From assembly GCF_014648635.1 (NCBI RefSeq), contig NZ_BMRM01000015.1, forward strand, positions 175,882-239,881: a stretch of 64,000 bases of DNA, in the 5' to 3' direction. Every line of letters begins with the position of its first letter. The stretch's first letter is position 1. Source of the stretch: Streptomyces cinerochromogenes (GTDB lineage Bacteria; Actinomycetota; Actinomycetes; Streptomycetales; Streptomycetaceae). Positions 8,487-16,296 of the stretch are shown here, in pieces. The notes below the pieces were generated by a model. It saw nothing but the letters and a program-made list of their open reading frames with translations. It was not told where the DNA came from and did no database searches. The position numbers and the translations under genes were made by a program.

Positions 8487-10325
8487 TCAGGCGGCTCGGA
8501 CGTCCCGTTCGGCCACCGCGTGCGCGCAGGGGCGCTCGGCGGCCGAACGGCGCCGGCGCAGGAAGCGCGGCAGCGGCAGGGCGAGGTTGACGAAGCCCTC
8601 CGCCTGCATCGCGGCGAAGCCGATGCGGGGCAGGTCGGCGGAGGCCCGGTAGACCACGAACCGCGGCTCCCAGCGGGGCTGGAACTTGGCGTTGAACTTG
8701 TACAGCGACTCGATCTGGAACCAGCGCGAGAGGAACACCAGCAGCCCGCGCCAGGCGCGCAGCACCGGACCGGCGCCGATCTTCTCCCCGCGCGCGAGGG
8801 CCGAGCGGAACATCGCGAAGTTCAGCGACACGCGCGTGATGCCGAACTTCGGCGCGGCCTGCAGGGCGGCGACGATCAGCAGCTCGTTCATGCCCGGGTC
8901 GGCGCTGCGGTCACGGCGCATCAGGTCCAGCGAGGCGCCGTCCTTGCCCCAGGGCACGAAGTGGAGGATCGCCTTCAGGTCGCCGTACTCGCCCGGCGCG
9001 TCGTCGGCCTTGTGGGCGGTGGCGATCAGGCAGTCGCCGTCGGACGGGTCGCCGATGCGGCCGAGCGCCATGGAGAAGCCGCGCTCGGTGTCCGTGCCGC
9101 GCCAGTCCTCCGCCGCCCGGCGGATCCGCTCCAGCTCGGCGTCGCCGAGGTCACGGATACGCCGTACCCGGGTCTCGTAGCCGGCTCGCTCGATGCGCTT
9201 GACCATCTGGCGCACGTTGCGCATCGCGCGTCCGGCGAGTGAGAAATCCGCCACGTCCACCACCGCCTCGTCGCCCAGCTCCAGGGCGTCCAGGCCGGTC
9301 TCGCGGGTCCACACCTCACCACCCGTCTCCGAGCAGCCCATGACCGCGGGCGTCCAGGAGTGGGCCCTGGCCTCGTCCATGAAGCGCTCGATGGCACCGG
9401 GCCAGGCCTCGACGTCACCGATCGGGTCGCCGCTGGCCAGCATCACGCCGGACACGACCCGGTAGGTGACGGCGGCCTTGCCGCTCGGCGAGAACACGAC
9501 CGCCTTGTCGCGGCGCAGCGCGAAGTGGCCGAGCGAGTCGCGCCGGCCGTGCTTCTCCAGCAGCGCGCGCAGCTTCACCTCGTCCTCCTCGGTGAGGTGC
9601 GCGGCCGGGTGCTCGGGGCGGAAGGCCAGGTAGATGGTCGTGACCGCGGTGATCCAGCCGAGGGCGCCGAGGGAGAAGGCGACCGTCCAGGAGGTGTCGC
9701 CCCGGTAGTCGACCGGGCCCTCGAAGCCGAACAGGCCGTAGATCACGTGCGCCAGCCGGTCGGCCAGGCTCGGGTCGCCGATCGTCCGGTCCGGGTGGAC
9801 GTTGACGATCACCAGGCCGAGGGCGACGGAACCGGCCCCCATGAGCACGAAGTTGGCGAGCGCCCGCCACCTGCTGCGCGGGTCCGGCAGCGCCGCGAAC
9901 TGGTCCCGGTGGCGCAGCAGCGGCACCAGCAGCGCGACCGCGATGAGCACGCCGACGATCGAGTGCCGGTACGCGAACTGGGCCACCGCGCCCGCCGGGA
10001 GCAGCGCGACCGCGGCACGCCAGGCCCGGCGCTTGCGCCGTTTCAGCCCGTGCGCGAGCAGCAGCAACAGCACGCCCGCGCTGAGCGAGAGCGCCGCCGC
10101 GAACGGGCCGAAGGAGCCCGGGAGCACCTCGGCGATCGCGTGCATACGGCTGTGCCGGAAGCGTGGGAAGACGCCCGCGGCGATGTCCAGGAGGCCCACC
10201 AGCGCGGCCGCCCTGCCGACCCAGACGGGAACGGCCTCGGGGCGCGGGCCGCGCGGTATGCGCCGCGCCCGGCTTGATCGGCTCGGAACCCCGTCCGACA
10301 TTTCCCCATCTATCCTGACAGACAT
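8487..10325 (-). CDS. phosphatidylglycerol lysyltransferase-like membrane protein (DUF2156)
   Basis: The 612-aa protein has about six N-terminal membrane helices (roughly residues 30-260, including LSLSAGVLLLLLAHGL and GVLIAVALLVPLL). They are followed by a cytoplasmic double-GNAT domain of the LPG_synthase_C/DUF2156 type, recognised by FSPSGKAAVTYRVVSGVMLASGDPIGD-type strands, DLMRRDRSADPGMNELLIV and SLNFAMFRS. This is the MprF/LysX-like architecture that moves an aminoacyl group from tRNA to lipid and alters surface charge. There is no fused lysyl-tRNA synthetase, so the amino acid used is unknown. Alternative starts are 10325 (chosen, MSVRIDGEM) and 10301 (MSDGVPS); the ribosome-binding sites are weak for both. 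The open frame extends much further upstream but is antisense to the esterase. Confidence 0.85.
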   Translation of the reverse strand: MSVRIDGEMSDGVPSRSSRARRIPRGPRPEAVPVWVGRAAALVGLLDIAAGVFPRFRHSRMHAIAEVLPGSFGPFAAALSLSAGVLLLLLAHGLKRRKRRAWRAAVALLPAGAVAQFAYRHSIVGVLIAVALLVPLLRHRDQFAALPDPRSRWRALANFVLMGAGSVALGLVIVNVHPDRTIGDPSLADRLAHVIYGLFGFEGPVDYRGDTSWTVAFSLGALGWITAVTTIYLAFRPEHPAAHLTEEDEVKLRALLEKHGRRDSLGHFALRRDKAVVFSPSGKAAVTYRVVSGVMLASGDPIGDVEAWPGAIERFMDEARAHSWTPAVMGCSETGGEVWTRETGLDALELGDEAVVDVADFSLAGRAMRNVRQMVKRIERAGYETRVRRIRDLGDAELERIRRAAEDWRGTDTERGFSMALGRIGDPSDGDCLIATAHKADDAPGEYGDLKAILHFVPWGKDGASLDLMRRDRSADPGMNELLIVAALQAAPKFGITRVSLNFAMFRSALARGEKIGAGPVLRAWRGLLVFLSRWFQIESLYKFNAKFQPRWEPRFVVYRASADLPRIGFAAMQAEGFVNLALPLPRFLRRRRSAAERPCAHAVAERDVRAA

Positions 10326-10526
10326 CGCATCCCGTAGTTCTGCGAGAGACCTTGGACCCGGGCCCGAGCGGGCTTCCGGCGACATTGCGCCCTCTAGGAC
10401 GGTGTCTAGGGGAGAGAGGTTCACTCCCCACCGGAAAGTCGGGTCAAAGGCCAAGGAAAGCCCCGGGCAAGTCCACGCGACAAAGTGTGGCCGCACACGG
10501 GCGGAAAGCGCAGGCAGGAAGCAGCC

Positions 10527-11654
10527 ATGGGTCTCACGAGCAACAAAGTGCTGGTGCTGGCGATTCTGATCGCCCTGGTGCTGTTCATCGGCACGGTGTG
10601 GCTGTGGCCGCGCCTGGCGCGCACGAACTGGCGGTCCGTGAGCGGACGGATCGGCCTGCTGCTGTTCACCCAGGTGGCACTCTTCGCCTGCGTCGGGCTC
10701 GCCGCCAACCAGGCGTTCGGCTTCTACGCCAGCTGGGCAGACCTGTTCGGCAAGGAGACCGACCAGGGCGTGGTCATCGACCACTCGGCCCACGGCAGCA
10801 CCGGCGGCCCGCTCCAGGTGGTCTCCACCTCCGACGTGCCGGGCGTGCGCGCCTCGCGGCCGGAGACGGGCGGGCAGGTCCAGAAGGTCGACATCGTGGG
10901 CCGTACGACCCACATGGTCACGCCGGCGTACGTCTACCTGCCGCCGGAGTACTTCCAGCCGCAGTACCGGACCCGTACGTTCCCGGTGTCGGTCGTGCTG
11001 ACCGGCTACCCGGGCACCGCGCGGTCGCTGGTGGACAAGCTGAACTACCCGAGCACGGCGCAGCGGCTGGCCAAGGACGGGCGGATGCAGCCGATGATCC
11101 TGGTGATGATGCGCCCGACCGTGGCGCCGCCGCGGGACACCGAGTGCGTGGACGTGCCGGGCGGGCCGCAGGCGGAAACGTTTTTTGCCAAAGATCTGCC
11201 GGACGCCGTCCTCAGCCACTACCGGGCCGGCAAGCGGCCGGGCAGCTGGGGTGTGATCGGCGACTCCACGGGCGGCTACTGCGCGCTCAAGCTCGCCATG
11301 CACCACCCCAACGTGTACACGGCCGGCGCGGGCCTCTCGCCGTACTACAAGGCGCCGATCGACCCCACCACCGGTGACCTCTTCCACGGCGACAAGAAGC
11401 TGCAGAACCGTTCCGACCTGTTCTGGCTGCTGGAGCACGAGGAGGCGCCGGACACCTCGCTGCTCGTCACCAGCAGCAAGGTCGGCGAGCACAACTACAC
11501 GTCCACGATGAAGTTCATCGAGCAGGTGCAGGCCACGAACCTGACCCGGATCTCCTCGATCATCCTGGAGAGCGGCGGCCACAACTTCAACACCTGGCGG
11601 CGCGAGATCCCGCCGACCCTCCAGTGGGTCAGCGGCCGGCTCTCCGACCGCTGA
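10527..11654 (+). CDS. membrane-anchored alpha/beta-hydrolase esterase
   Basis: The 375-aa product has N-terminal membrane helices (about residues 7-25 and 39-58) and an extracytoplasmic alpha/beta-hydrolase of the esterase D/antigen 85-like type. The nucleophile elbow is GDSTGG with Ser247, and a late GGHNFNTWRR segment supplies the likely catalytic His. The strand VSVVLTGYPGTARS fits the oxyanion region. GGAAG six bases before the ATG at 10527 supports this start. It is divergent from the lysyltransferase-like gene, so both may act on envelope lipids or on the same stress cue (inference). The substrate cannot be told from sequence. Confidence 0.85.
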   Translation: MGLTSNKVLVLAILIALVLFIGTVWLWPRLARTNWRSVSGRIGLLLFTQVALFACVGLAANQAFGFYASWADLFGKETDQGVVIDHSAHGSTGGPLQVVSTSDVPGVRASRPETGGQVQKVDIVGRTTHMVTPAYVYLPPEYFQPQYRTRTFPVSVVLTGYPGTARSLVDKLNYPSTAQRLAKDGRMQPMILVMMRPTVAPPRDTECVDVPGGPQAETFFAKDLPDAVLSHYRAGKRPGSWGVIGDSTGGYCALKLAMHHPNVYTAGAGLSPYYKAPIDPTTGDLFHGDKKLQNRSDLFWLLEHEEAPDTSLLVTSSKVGEHNYTSTMKFIEQVQATNLTRISSIILESGGHNFNTWRREIPPTLQWVSGRLSDR

Positions 11655-11671
11655 CCCGGCGGCGCCCCTGA

Positions 11672-11713
11672 CGCCCCGTGAAGCCTTCGGTATGGCTGTG
11701 TTTTTACGGGGCG
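11672..11713 (+). terminator. hairpin after the esterase gene
   Basis: The arms CGCCCCGT (11672-11679) and ACGGGGCG (11706-11713) enclose a second small stem AGCC/GGCT and a run of T. It lies 17 bp after the esterase stop. Confidence 0.55.
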
Positions 11714-11739
11714 GGGGCCCGCGATTCGCCTACGCGCGG

Positions 11740-11745
11740 TAAGTT
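11740..11745 (+). promoter_or_regulatory. -10-like box close to the 11753 start
   Basis: TAAGTT ends seven bases before the ATG at 11753, and no ribosome-binding site is visible. This fits leaderless transcription, though no -35 is clear. Confidence 0.35.
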
Positions 11746-11752
11746 TCTGGCC

Positions 11753-13087
11753 ATGCCACGTGGACGCCACCGCCATTCCCCGCCTCTGCACCGGCTGTTG
11801 CCCCCCTCGGCGATCGCCGGGGTCTCCGTCGTCTGCGCGCTGGGTCCCTGGGCGTTCTCCGAGGCCGCCGTGTTGCGCGCGCTGTCCGCGGCCGCCGCCG
11901 CGACGGCGGTCGTCGGCGCGGTCGTGATGCGCCGCTGGGACGCGCAGGCGGGCAAGCAGGTCGCCGAACTCATGCGCGCGCGTGCGGGCGACGAGTGGCG
12001 GTACGAGGAACGGGTCGCCGAACTGGAGACCGACCTGGAGGAATCCCGCGAACTGCGCGCCAAGCTGGAGCAGCGGCTGCGCGCCAAGCGGGCGGAGCTG
12101 GCCGGCCTGCGCAACGAGCACGCGGCCCTGCTGCGCCGGTACGCCACCGCGGAGACCGAGCGCGCGAGCGCCCTGGAGGGGCGGCGGCTGCTGGAGATCG
12201 AGGCCTCGGTGCCCGCGTTGCCGCCCGCACCGAGTGCGGAACCGCAGGCGTCCGGGACGCCGGAGGAGCCCGGTACCGAGGAACCGGGTACCGAGGAGCG
12301 GCCGGCGGTGTTCTCCCCCGCGGGCGCCCGGCTGTACGGGCAGGCGCTGAAGGCTCTGGCGCGGTTCGACGGGGGGACCGCGAGCGAGACCGAGACCGAG
12401 ACCGAGTCTGCGACTCTGTCCGAGTCCGAGTCCGAGTCCGAGCCTGAGGCCGAGGCTGTGGCTGCCGAGGCAGCGGAGACGGCTGAGGCGGAGGGTGACG
12501 CCGAGTCCGCGTCCGGGCCCGCGGGCGTCGACTCGGAAGCGGCTGAGCCGGTGAAGGCATCCGAGGACGCTGTGGGTGCCGAGGACGCCGAGGACGCCGC
12601 CCTCACGGCTGAGCCGTCGGAGGCACCGGAGGCGTCCGAGCCGGACGTTCCGGAGAGCGCCGCCGCCGGGACCGAGGCGGTCGCCAAAGGAGAAGTCGGC
12701 GCGGCGGCCGTGACGGACAGCGCGGACGCCTCCAGGGCGGTCGAGGCCGCCCAGCCCGCGGGGCAGCCGCCGGCCGGGCACTTCACGGTGCCGACCGCGG
12801 TGGCCGTCGTACCGGCGGCGCCCGCGCGGCGCCCGGTGGTCGAGGGCGGGTTCGACTTCTTCGGCACCCAGAAGAGCGCGCCGAAGGCCACGCTGGACTC
12901 CGTGCAGAACGAGGACCTCGCCGACGTGGTCGGCCCGGAGGCGCTCGCCGTGCACAAGGCCGAGTCGGAGGCCGGGTTCAAGCCGGCCGACGCGCGGTCC
13001 CGGGAGGTCGGCCAGGTCATCGACCTGACGGCACACGACGAGACCGAGCAGATCGACGTCCACCGTCTGCGCACCGCCGCCTCCTGA
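11753..13087 (+). CDS. acidic membrane-anchored hypothetical with coiled coil
   Basis: The 444-aa product is not recognised as a named family. Order of parts: a basic His/Arg N-terminus (MPRGRHRHSP); two hydrophobic helices (about residues 20-55); a long coiled coil with heptad-like RAGDEWRYEERVAELETDLEES and LRAKLEQRLRAKRAEL stretches (about 70-150); and a very acidic, low-complexity region built of TE and SE dipeptides and Ala/Glu runs (about 205-330). A better-conserved-looking C-terminus (GGFDFFGTQKSAP..., QVIDLTAHDETEQIDVH) follows. The likely topology is anchored, with a large cytoplasmic part. The acidic repeat has little sequence conservation value. It may be a scaffold or envelope-associated protein. 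Confidence 0.75.
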   Translation: MPRGRHRHSPPLHRLLPPSAIAGVSVVCALGPWAFSEAAVLRALSAAAAATAVVGAVVMRRWDAQAGKQVAELMRARAGDEWRYEERVAELETDLEESRELRAKLEQRLRAKRAELAGLRNEHAALLRRYATAETERASALEGRRLLEIEASVPALPPAPSAEPQASGTPEEPGTEEPGTEERPAVFSPAGARLYGQALKALARFDGGTASETETETESATLSESESESEPEAEAVAAEAAETAEAEGDAESASGPAGVDSEAAEPVKASEDAVGAEDAEDAALTAEPSEAPEASEPDVPESAAAGTEAVAKGEVGAAAVTDSADASRAVEAAQPAGQPPAGHFTVPTAVAVVPAAPARRPVVEGGFDFFGTQKSAPKATLDSVQNEDLADVVGPEALAVHKAESEAGFKPADARSREVGQVIDLTAHDETEQIDVHRLRTAAS

Positions 13088-13109
13088 GCCTCCGCGCGGT
13101 CACCGACAC

Positions 13110-13143
13110 CGGGCCCGGTCCTCCCGAGAGGGAGCCGGGCCCG
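13110..13143. terminator. bidirectional hairpin between convergent genes
   Basis: The arms CGGGCCCGG (13110-13118) and CCGGGCCCG (13135-13143), with an inner CTCCC/GGGAG stem, lie between the acidic protein gene and the convergent PH-domain gene. Confidence 0.65.
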
Positions 13144-13226
13144 AGGTGTTCCGAGGGGGAGGGTGCCGCGGCGCCAGCCCCCGGTGGGGGCCGGTCCTGT
13201 GGCGTTCCTCTGCGGGTCGGTGTCGG

Positions 13227-14576
13227 TCAGTCGGTGGTCATGTCGGTGGTCATCCAGCGGTCGGGAAGGGCGGAGCGGCGGCCTGTGCGGGAGCGCTCCG
13301 CCTGCTCGGTCAGGAGGCGGGCGGCGTCCTGTGCGTCACGCAGCCGGGCGGTCACGGTCTTGTCGGCCCCGGTGTCCACGTGGACGTCGGCGAGGCCCCA
13401 GCGGCGCTCCCAGGGCCCCTGGGTGAGCCGTACGCTCTGCACCTTCGCGTGCGGGACGAGCGAGAGCCGGCGGCACAGCAGACCGCTCCGGGCGGCGAAC
13501 ACCGTGCCGGTGACCGCGAGCCGGTGCCCGCGCCACCACACCGGCACGCACCACCGCGCCCGGCGCGGCACCGGCGACAGTTCCCGGGGCACCGTCACGC
13601 CGGGCAGCACGCGCGCGACGACCTCCTCGGCGACCGCGCGCGGGGCGACCGGCACCAGGACCGAGTTCTCGGAGCCGGCCACGTCCAGTTCCACCCGCAC
13701 CCAGCCGCGCCCGCGCCACAGCAGCGGCTCCACGATCCGTACGGTCTGCACCCGCCCGGGCGGCACCGTCTCGTGCGTACGGTCGAGCAGCCCGTGGTCG
13801 ATGCGCAGCCCGTCCGGGGACTCGCTCACCGTCCAGTCGAACTCGGTGACGAACCGCCCCACACTGCTCGCGCCGGCCGTGCCGAGCAGGGGCACGACGC
13901 TCGCGACGACCGTCCACAGGTTGCCGGTGGCCAGCCACAGCACGGTCGGGACGACCAGCGCGGCGCACAGCGAACCCCAGGTGGCGCCCGTCAGCACCAG
14001 GGAGCGCGCCAGCTCCCGCGGCGGCACGCGCAGCAGCGCCCGCGCCGGCGCCTCTCCGACCTCGCGCGCCGCCTCGGGCGCGAAACCCGCCGCGCGCGCG
14101 AGCAGCTCCGCGCGCAGGGCACGCGCCTCCCGCTCGCCCAGGAACGCCAGCTCGTCCTTGTCGTCGGTCCCCACGACGTCGATCCGCAGCTTCGCGACGC
14201 CCGCCACGCGCGCGAGGAGCGGACGCGAGACGTCCACGGCCTGGATCCGCTCCAGCCGGATGTGCGCGGTCCGCCGGAACAGCAGCCCGGTCCGTATGCG
14301 CAGCTCCGTGTCGGTGACGGCGTAGTGCGTGAACCACCAGGACAGGAAGCCGTAGAGGCCGGCCGCCGGCACCAGGACCGCGACGCCCAGCAGGAGCATC
14401 GTGCCGGTCAGCCGGGTCAGCTGCTCCTGGGCGCCGTTCGGGTCGTGCACCGCCCAGCCGGCCAGCACGGCGAGCGGCGCCCACGCCCGCCGGAAGGGCG
14501 TGACCGGGTGCAGGCGGCGCTCGGTGACGGGCGGGCGCTCCGGTATGCCGTCGCCGGTGTGCCCGGGGGTCGTCAC
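13227..14576 (-). CDS. large bacterial PH-domain (bPH2) membrane protein, YdbT-like
   Basis: The 449-aa product combines pairs of hydrophobic helices with repeated bPH2 (DUF304, PF03703) units. A first unit has YAVTDTELRIRTGLLFRRTAHIRLERIQAVDV, here at about residues 75-110; a second is near DHGLLDRTHETVPPGRVQTVRI; and a third is near GTVFAARSGLLCRRLSLVPHAKVQSVRL. The architecture matches B. subtilis YdbT, which pairs with YdbS in resistance to some bacteriocins. The ATG overlaps the stop of the upstream small bPH2 gene (ATGA), so the two are translated together and probably form one membrane complex. The specific role in Streptomyces is unknown. Confidence 0.85.
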   Translation of the reverse strand: MTTPGHTGDGIPERPPVTERRLHPVTPFRRAWAPLAVLAGWAVHDPNGAQEQLTRLTGTMLLLGVAVLVPAAGLYGFLSWWFTHYAVTDTELRIRTGLLFRRTAHIRLERIQAVDVSRPLLARVAGVAKLRIDVVGTDDKDELAFLGEREARALRAELLARAAGFAPEAAREVGEAPARALLRVPPRELARSLVLTGATWGSLCAALVVPTVLWLATGNLWTVVASVVPLLGTAGASSVGRFVTEFDWTVSESPDGLRIDHGLLDRTHETVPPGRVQTVRIVEPLLWRGRGWVRVELDVAGSENSVLVPVAPRAVAEEVVARVLPGVTVPRELSPVPRRARWCVPVWWRGHRLAVTGTVFAARSGLLCRRLSLVPHAKVQSVRLTQGPWERRWGLADVHVDTGADKTVTARLRDAQDAARLLTEQAERSRTGRRSALPDRWMTTDMTTD

Positions 14577-15088
14577 AGGCCCGCCGATCGTGCCTCGCCC
14601 AGCTCGGTCAGCCGGTCGCGCAGACGTTCCGCCTCGGCCGGGTCCAGGCCGGGGACGGTCGCGTCGGTCGCGGCGGCGGCCGTGTGCAGCTGCACGGTGG
14701 CCAGCCCGAAGCGCCGCTCCAACGGCCCGGAGGTCACCTCCACCAGCTGCATCCGCCCGTACGGCACCACCGTCTCCTCACGCCACAGGACACCGCGGCT
14801 GATCAGCAGGTCGTCCGCGCGCTCGGTGTACCGCCAGGACCGCCAGTTGCGCTCCAGCAGCCGCCAGCACCAGGCGGCGACGGCCGGCGGCAGCAGCGCG
14901 CAGGCCGCCCACGCGGGCCCCGCGAAAAGCCCCGGCAGCAGCCCCGCGGCGACCGCGAGCACCCCCGTCCACACCACCAGCAGCAGCCGGCGCACCCTCA
15001 GCAGCCCCGGCTCCAGCCCGCGCCACACGGGCTGCTCCGCCGGCGCCCCGGCCCCTTCCGGGCTCCCCGTTACGCTCCCCGTTTCCAT
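14573..15088 (-). CDS. small bPH2 membrane protein, YdbS-like
   Basis: The 171-aa partner of the preceding bPH2 protein has two hydrophobic helices (about residues 34-52 and 55-73) followed by one DUF304 unit: RADDLLISRGVLWREETVVPYGRMQLVEVTSGPLERRFGL. The C-terminal EAERLRDRLTELGEARSAGL is an amphipathic tail. The ATG at 15088 was chosen because conserved sequence begins just after it. A TACGCT box (15095-15100, minus strand) lies six bases upstream, again suggesting a leaderless mRNA. It is divergent from nuoD, with only 31 bp between the start codons. Confidence 0.85.
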   Translation of the reverse strand: METGSVTGSPEGAGAPAEQPVWRGLEPGLLRVRRLLLVVWTGVLAVAAGLLPGLFAGPAWAACALLPPAVAAWCWRLLERNWRSWRYTERADDLLISRGVLWREETVVPYGRMQLVEVTSGPLERRFGLATVQLHTAAAATDATVPGLDPAEAERLRDRLTELGEARSAGL

Positions 15089-15094
15089 GAGGCC

Positions 15095-15100
15095 AGCGTA
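15095..15100 (-). promoter_or_regulatory. -10-like box for the bPH2 pair
   Basis: TACGCT on the minus strand lies six bases before the ATG at 15088, with no ribosome-binding site in between. It sits inside the very short intergenic region shared with divergent nuoD. Confidence 0.4.
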
Positions 15101-15119
15101 CGTAGGGGAAACTGGGGCC

Positions 15120-16271
15120 ATGACTCCTACGACGGAGACCACGGTCGGCATCGGCGGCGCGGCGGAGAGCACCGACATGGTGCTCAACATCGGACCCCAG
15201 CACCCGTCCACGCACGGCGTGCTGCGGCTCAGGCTCGTGCTGGACGGGGAGCGCATCGTGCACGCGGAGCCGGTGATCGGCTACATGCACCGCGGCGCCG
15301 AGAAGCTCTTCGAGGCACGCGACTACCGGCAGATCATCGTGCTCGCCAACCGCCACGACTGGCTGTCGGCGTTCTCGAACGAGCTGGGCGTGGTCCTCGC
15401 CGTGGAACGGATGCTCGGCATGGAGGTCCCCGAGCGGGCGGTGTGGACGCGCACCCTGCTCGCCGAGCTGAACCGGGTGCTCAACCACCTGATGTTCCTC
15501 GGCTCCTACCCGCTGGAGCTGGGCGGGATCACGCCGGTGTTCTACGCGTTCCGGGAGCGCGAGGTGCTCCAGAACGTCATGGAGGAGGTCTCCGGCGGCC
15601 GCATGCACTACATGTTCAACCGCGTCGGCGGCCTCAAGGAGGACCTGCCGGCCGGCTGGACCGCACGCGCGCGTGCCGCCGTCGCCGACGTGCGCTCGCG
15701 CATGGACGTCTTCGACGACCTGGTCCTCGGCAACGAGATCTTCCGCGGCCGCACGCGGGACGTGGGCGTGCTGGCACCGGAGACCGTGCACGCCTACGGC
15801 GTGAGCGGGCCCATCGCGCGCGGTTCGGGCGTCGACTTCGACCTGCGCCGCGACGAGCCGTACCTGGCCTACGGCGAGCTCCAGGACACGCTGAAGGTCG
15901 AGACCCGGAGCGAGGGCGACTGCCTCGCCCGCTTCGAGGTGCTGCTGGCGCAGACCCACAACGCGCTGGACCTCGCCGACGCCTGTCTGGACCGGATCGC
16001 CGAGCTGCCTCCCGGGCCGATCAACCAGCGGCTGCCGAAGGTGCTGAAGGCGCCCGAGGGGCACACGTACGCGTGGACCGAGAACCCGCTCGGGATCAAC
16101 GGGTACTACCTGGTCAGCAAGGGCGAGAAGACCCCGTACCGGCTGAAGCTGCGCTCGGCCTCGTACAACAACATCCAGGTGCTGACCGAGCTGCTGCCGG
16201 GGACGCTGGTGGCGGACATGGTGGCGATCCTGGGCTCGATGTTCTTCGTGGTCGGCGACATCGACAAGTAG
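15120..16271 (+). CDS. nuoD: isolated NADH-quinone oxidoreductase subunit D (NuoD2-type)
   Basis: The 383-aa product belongs to the 49-kDa (NuoD/NDUFS2) subunit family that lines the quinone pocket of complex I. The N-terminal MVLNIGPQHPSTHGVLRL has the His pair at the quinone site, followed by IGYMHRGAEKLFE (residues 53-65), LNHLMFLGS and GGRMHYMFNRVGG, and the C-terminus ends in GDIDK as in the family. Arg58 corresponds to the Arg that NDUFAF7 dimethylates in human NDUFS2. No other nuo genes are present in the window, so this is probably the second, stand-alone copy known from Streptomyces rather than part of the 14-gene nuo operon. Its partner subunits are unknown. Confidence 0.93.
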   Translation: MTPTTETTVGIGGAAESTDMVLNIGPQHPSTHGVLRLRLVLDGERIVHAEPVIGYMHRGAEKLFEARDYRQIIVLANRHDWLSAFSNELGVVLAVERMLGMEVPERAVWTRTLLAELNRVLNHLMFLGSYPLELGGITPVFYAFREREVLQNVMEEVSGGRMHYMFNRVGGLKEDLPAGWTARARAAVADVRSRMDVFDDLVLGNEIFRGRTRDVGVLAPETVHAYGVSGPIARGSGVDFDLRRDEPYLAYGELQDTLKVETRSEGDCLARFEVLLAQTHNALDLADACLDRIAELPPGPINQRLPKVLKAPEGHTYAWTENPLGINGYYLVSKGEKTPYRLKLRSASYNNIQVLTELLPGTLVADMVAILGSMFFVVGDIDK

Positions 16272-16296
16272 GCCGCACGGGCCCGCGGAATCCGGT

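Noticed and set aside
10326..11582. N-terminal extension of the lysyltransferase-like frame
   Set aside because: It is antisense to the esterase and low in complexity (His/Arg/Val-rich); membrane helices and conserved sequence begin only after 10325.
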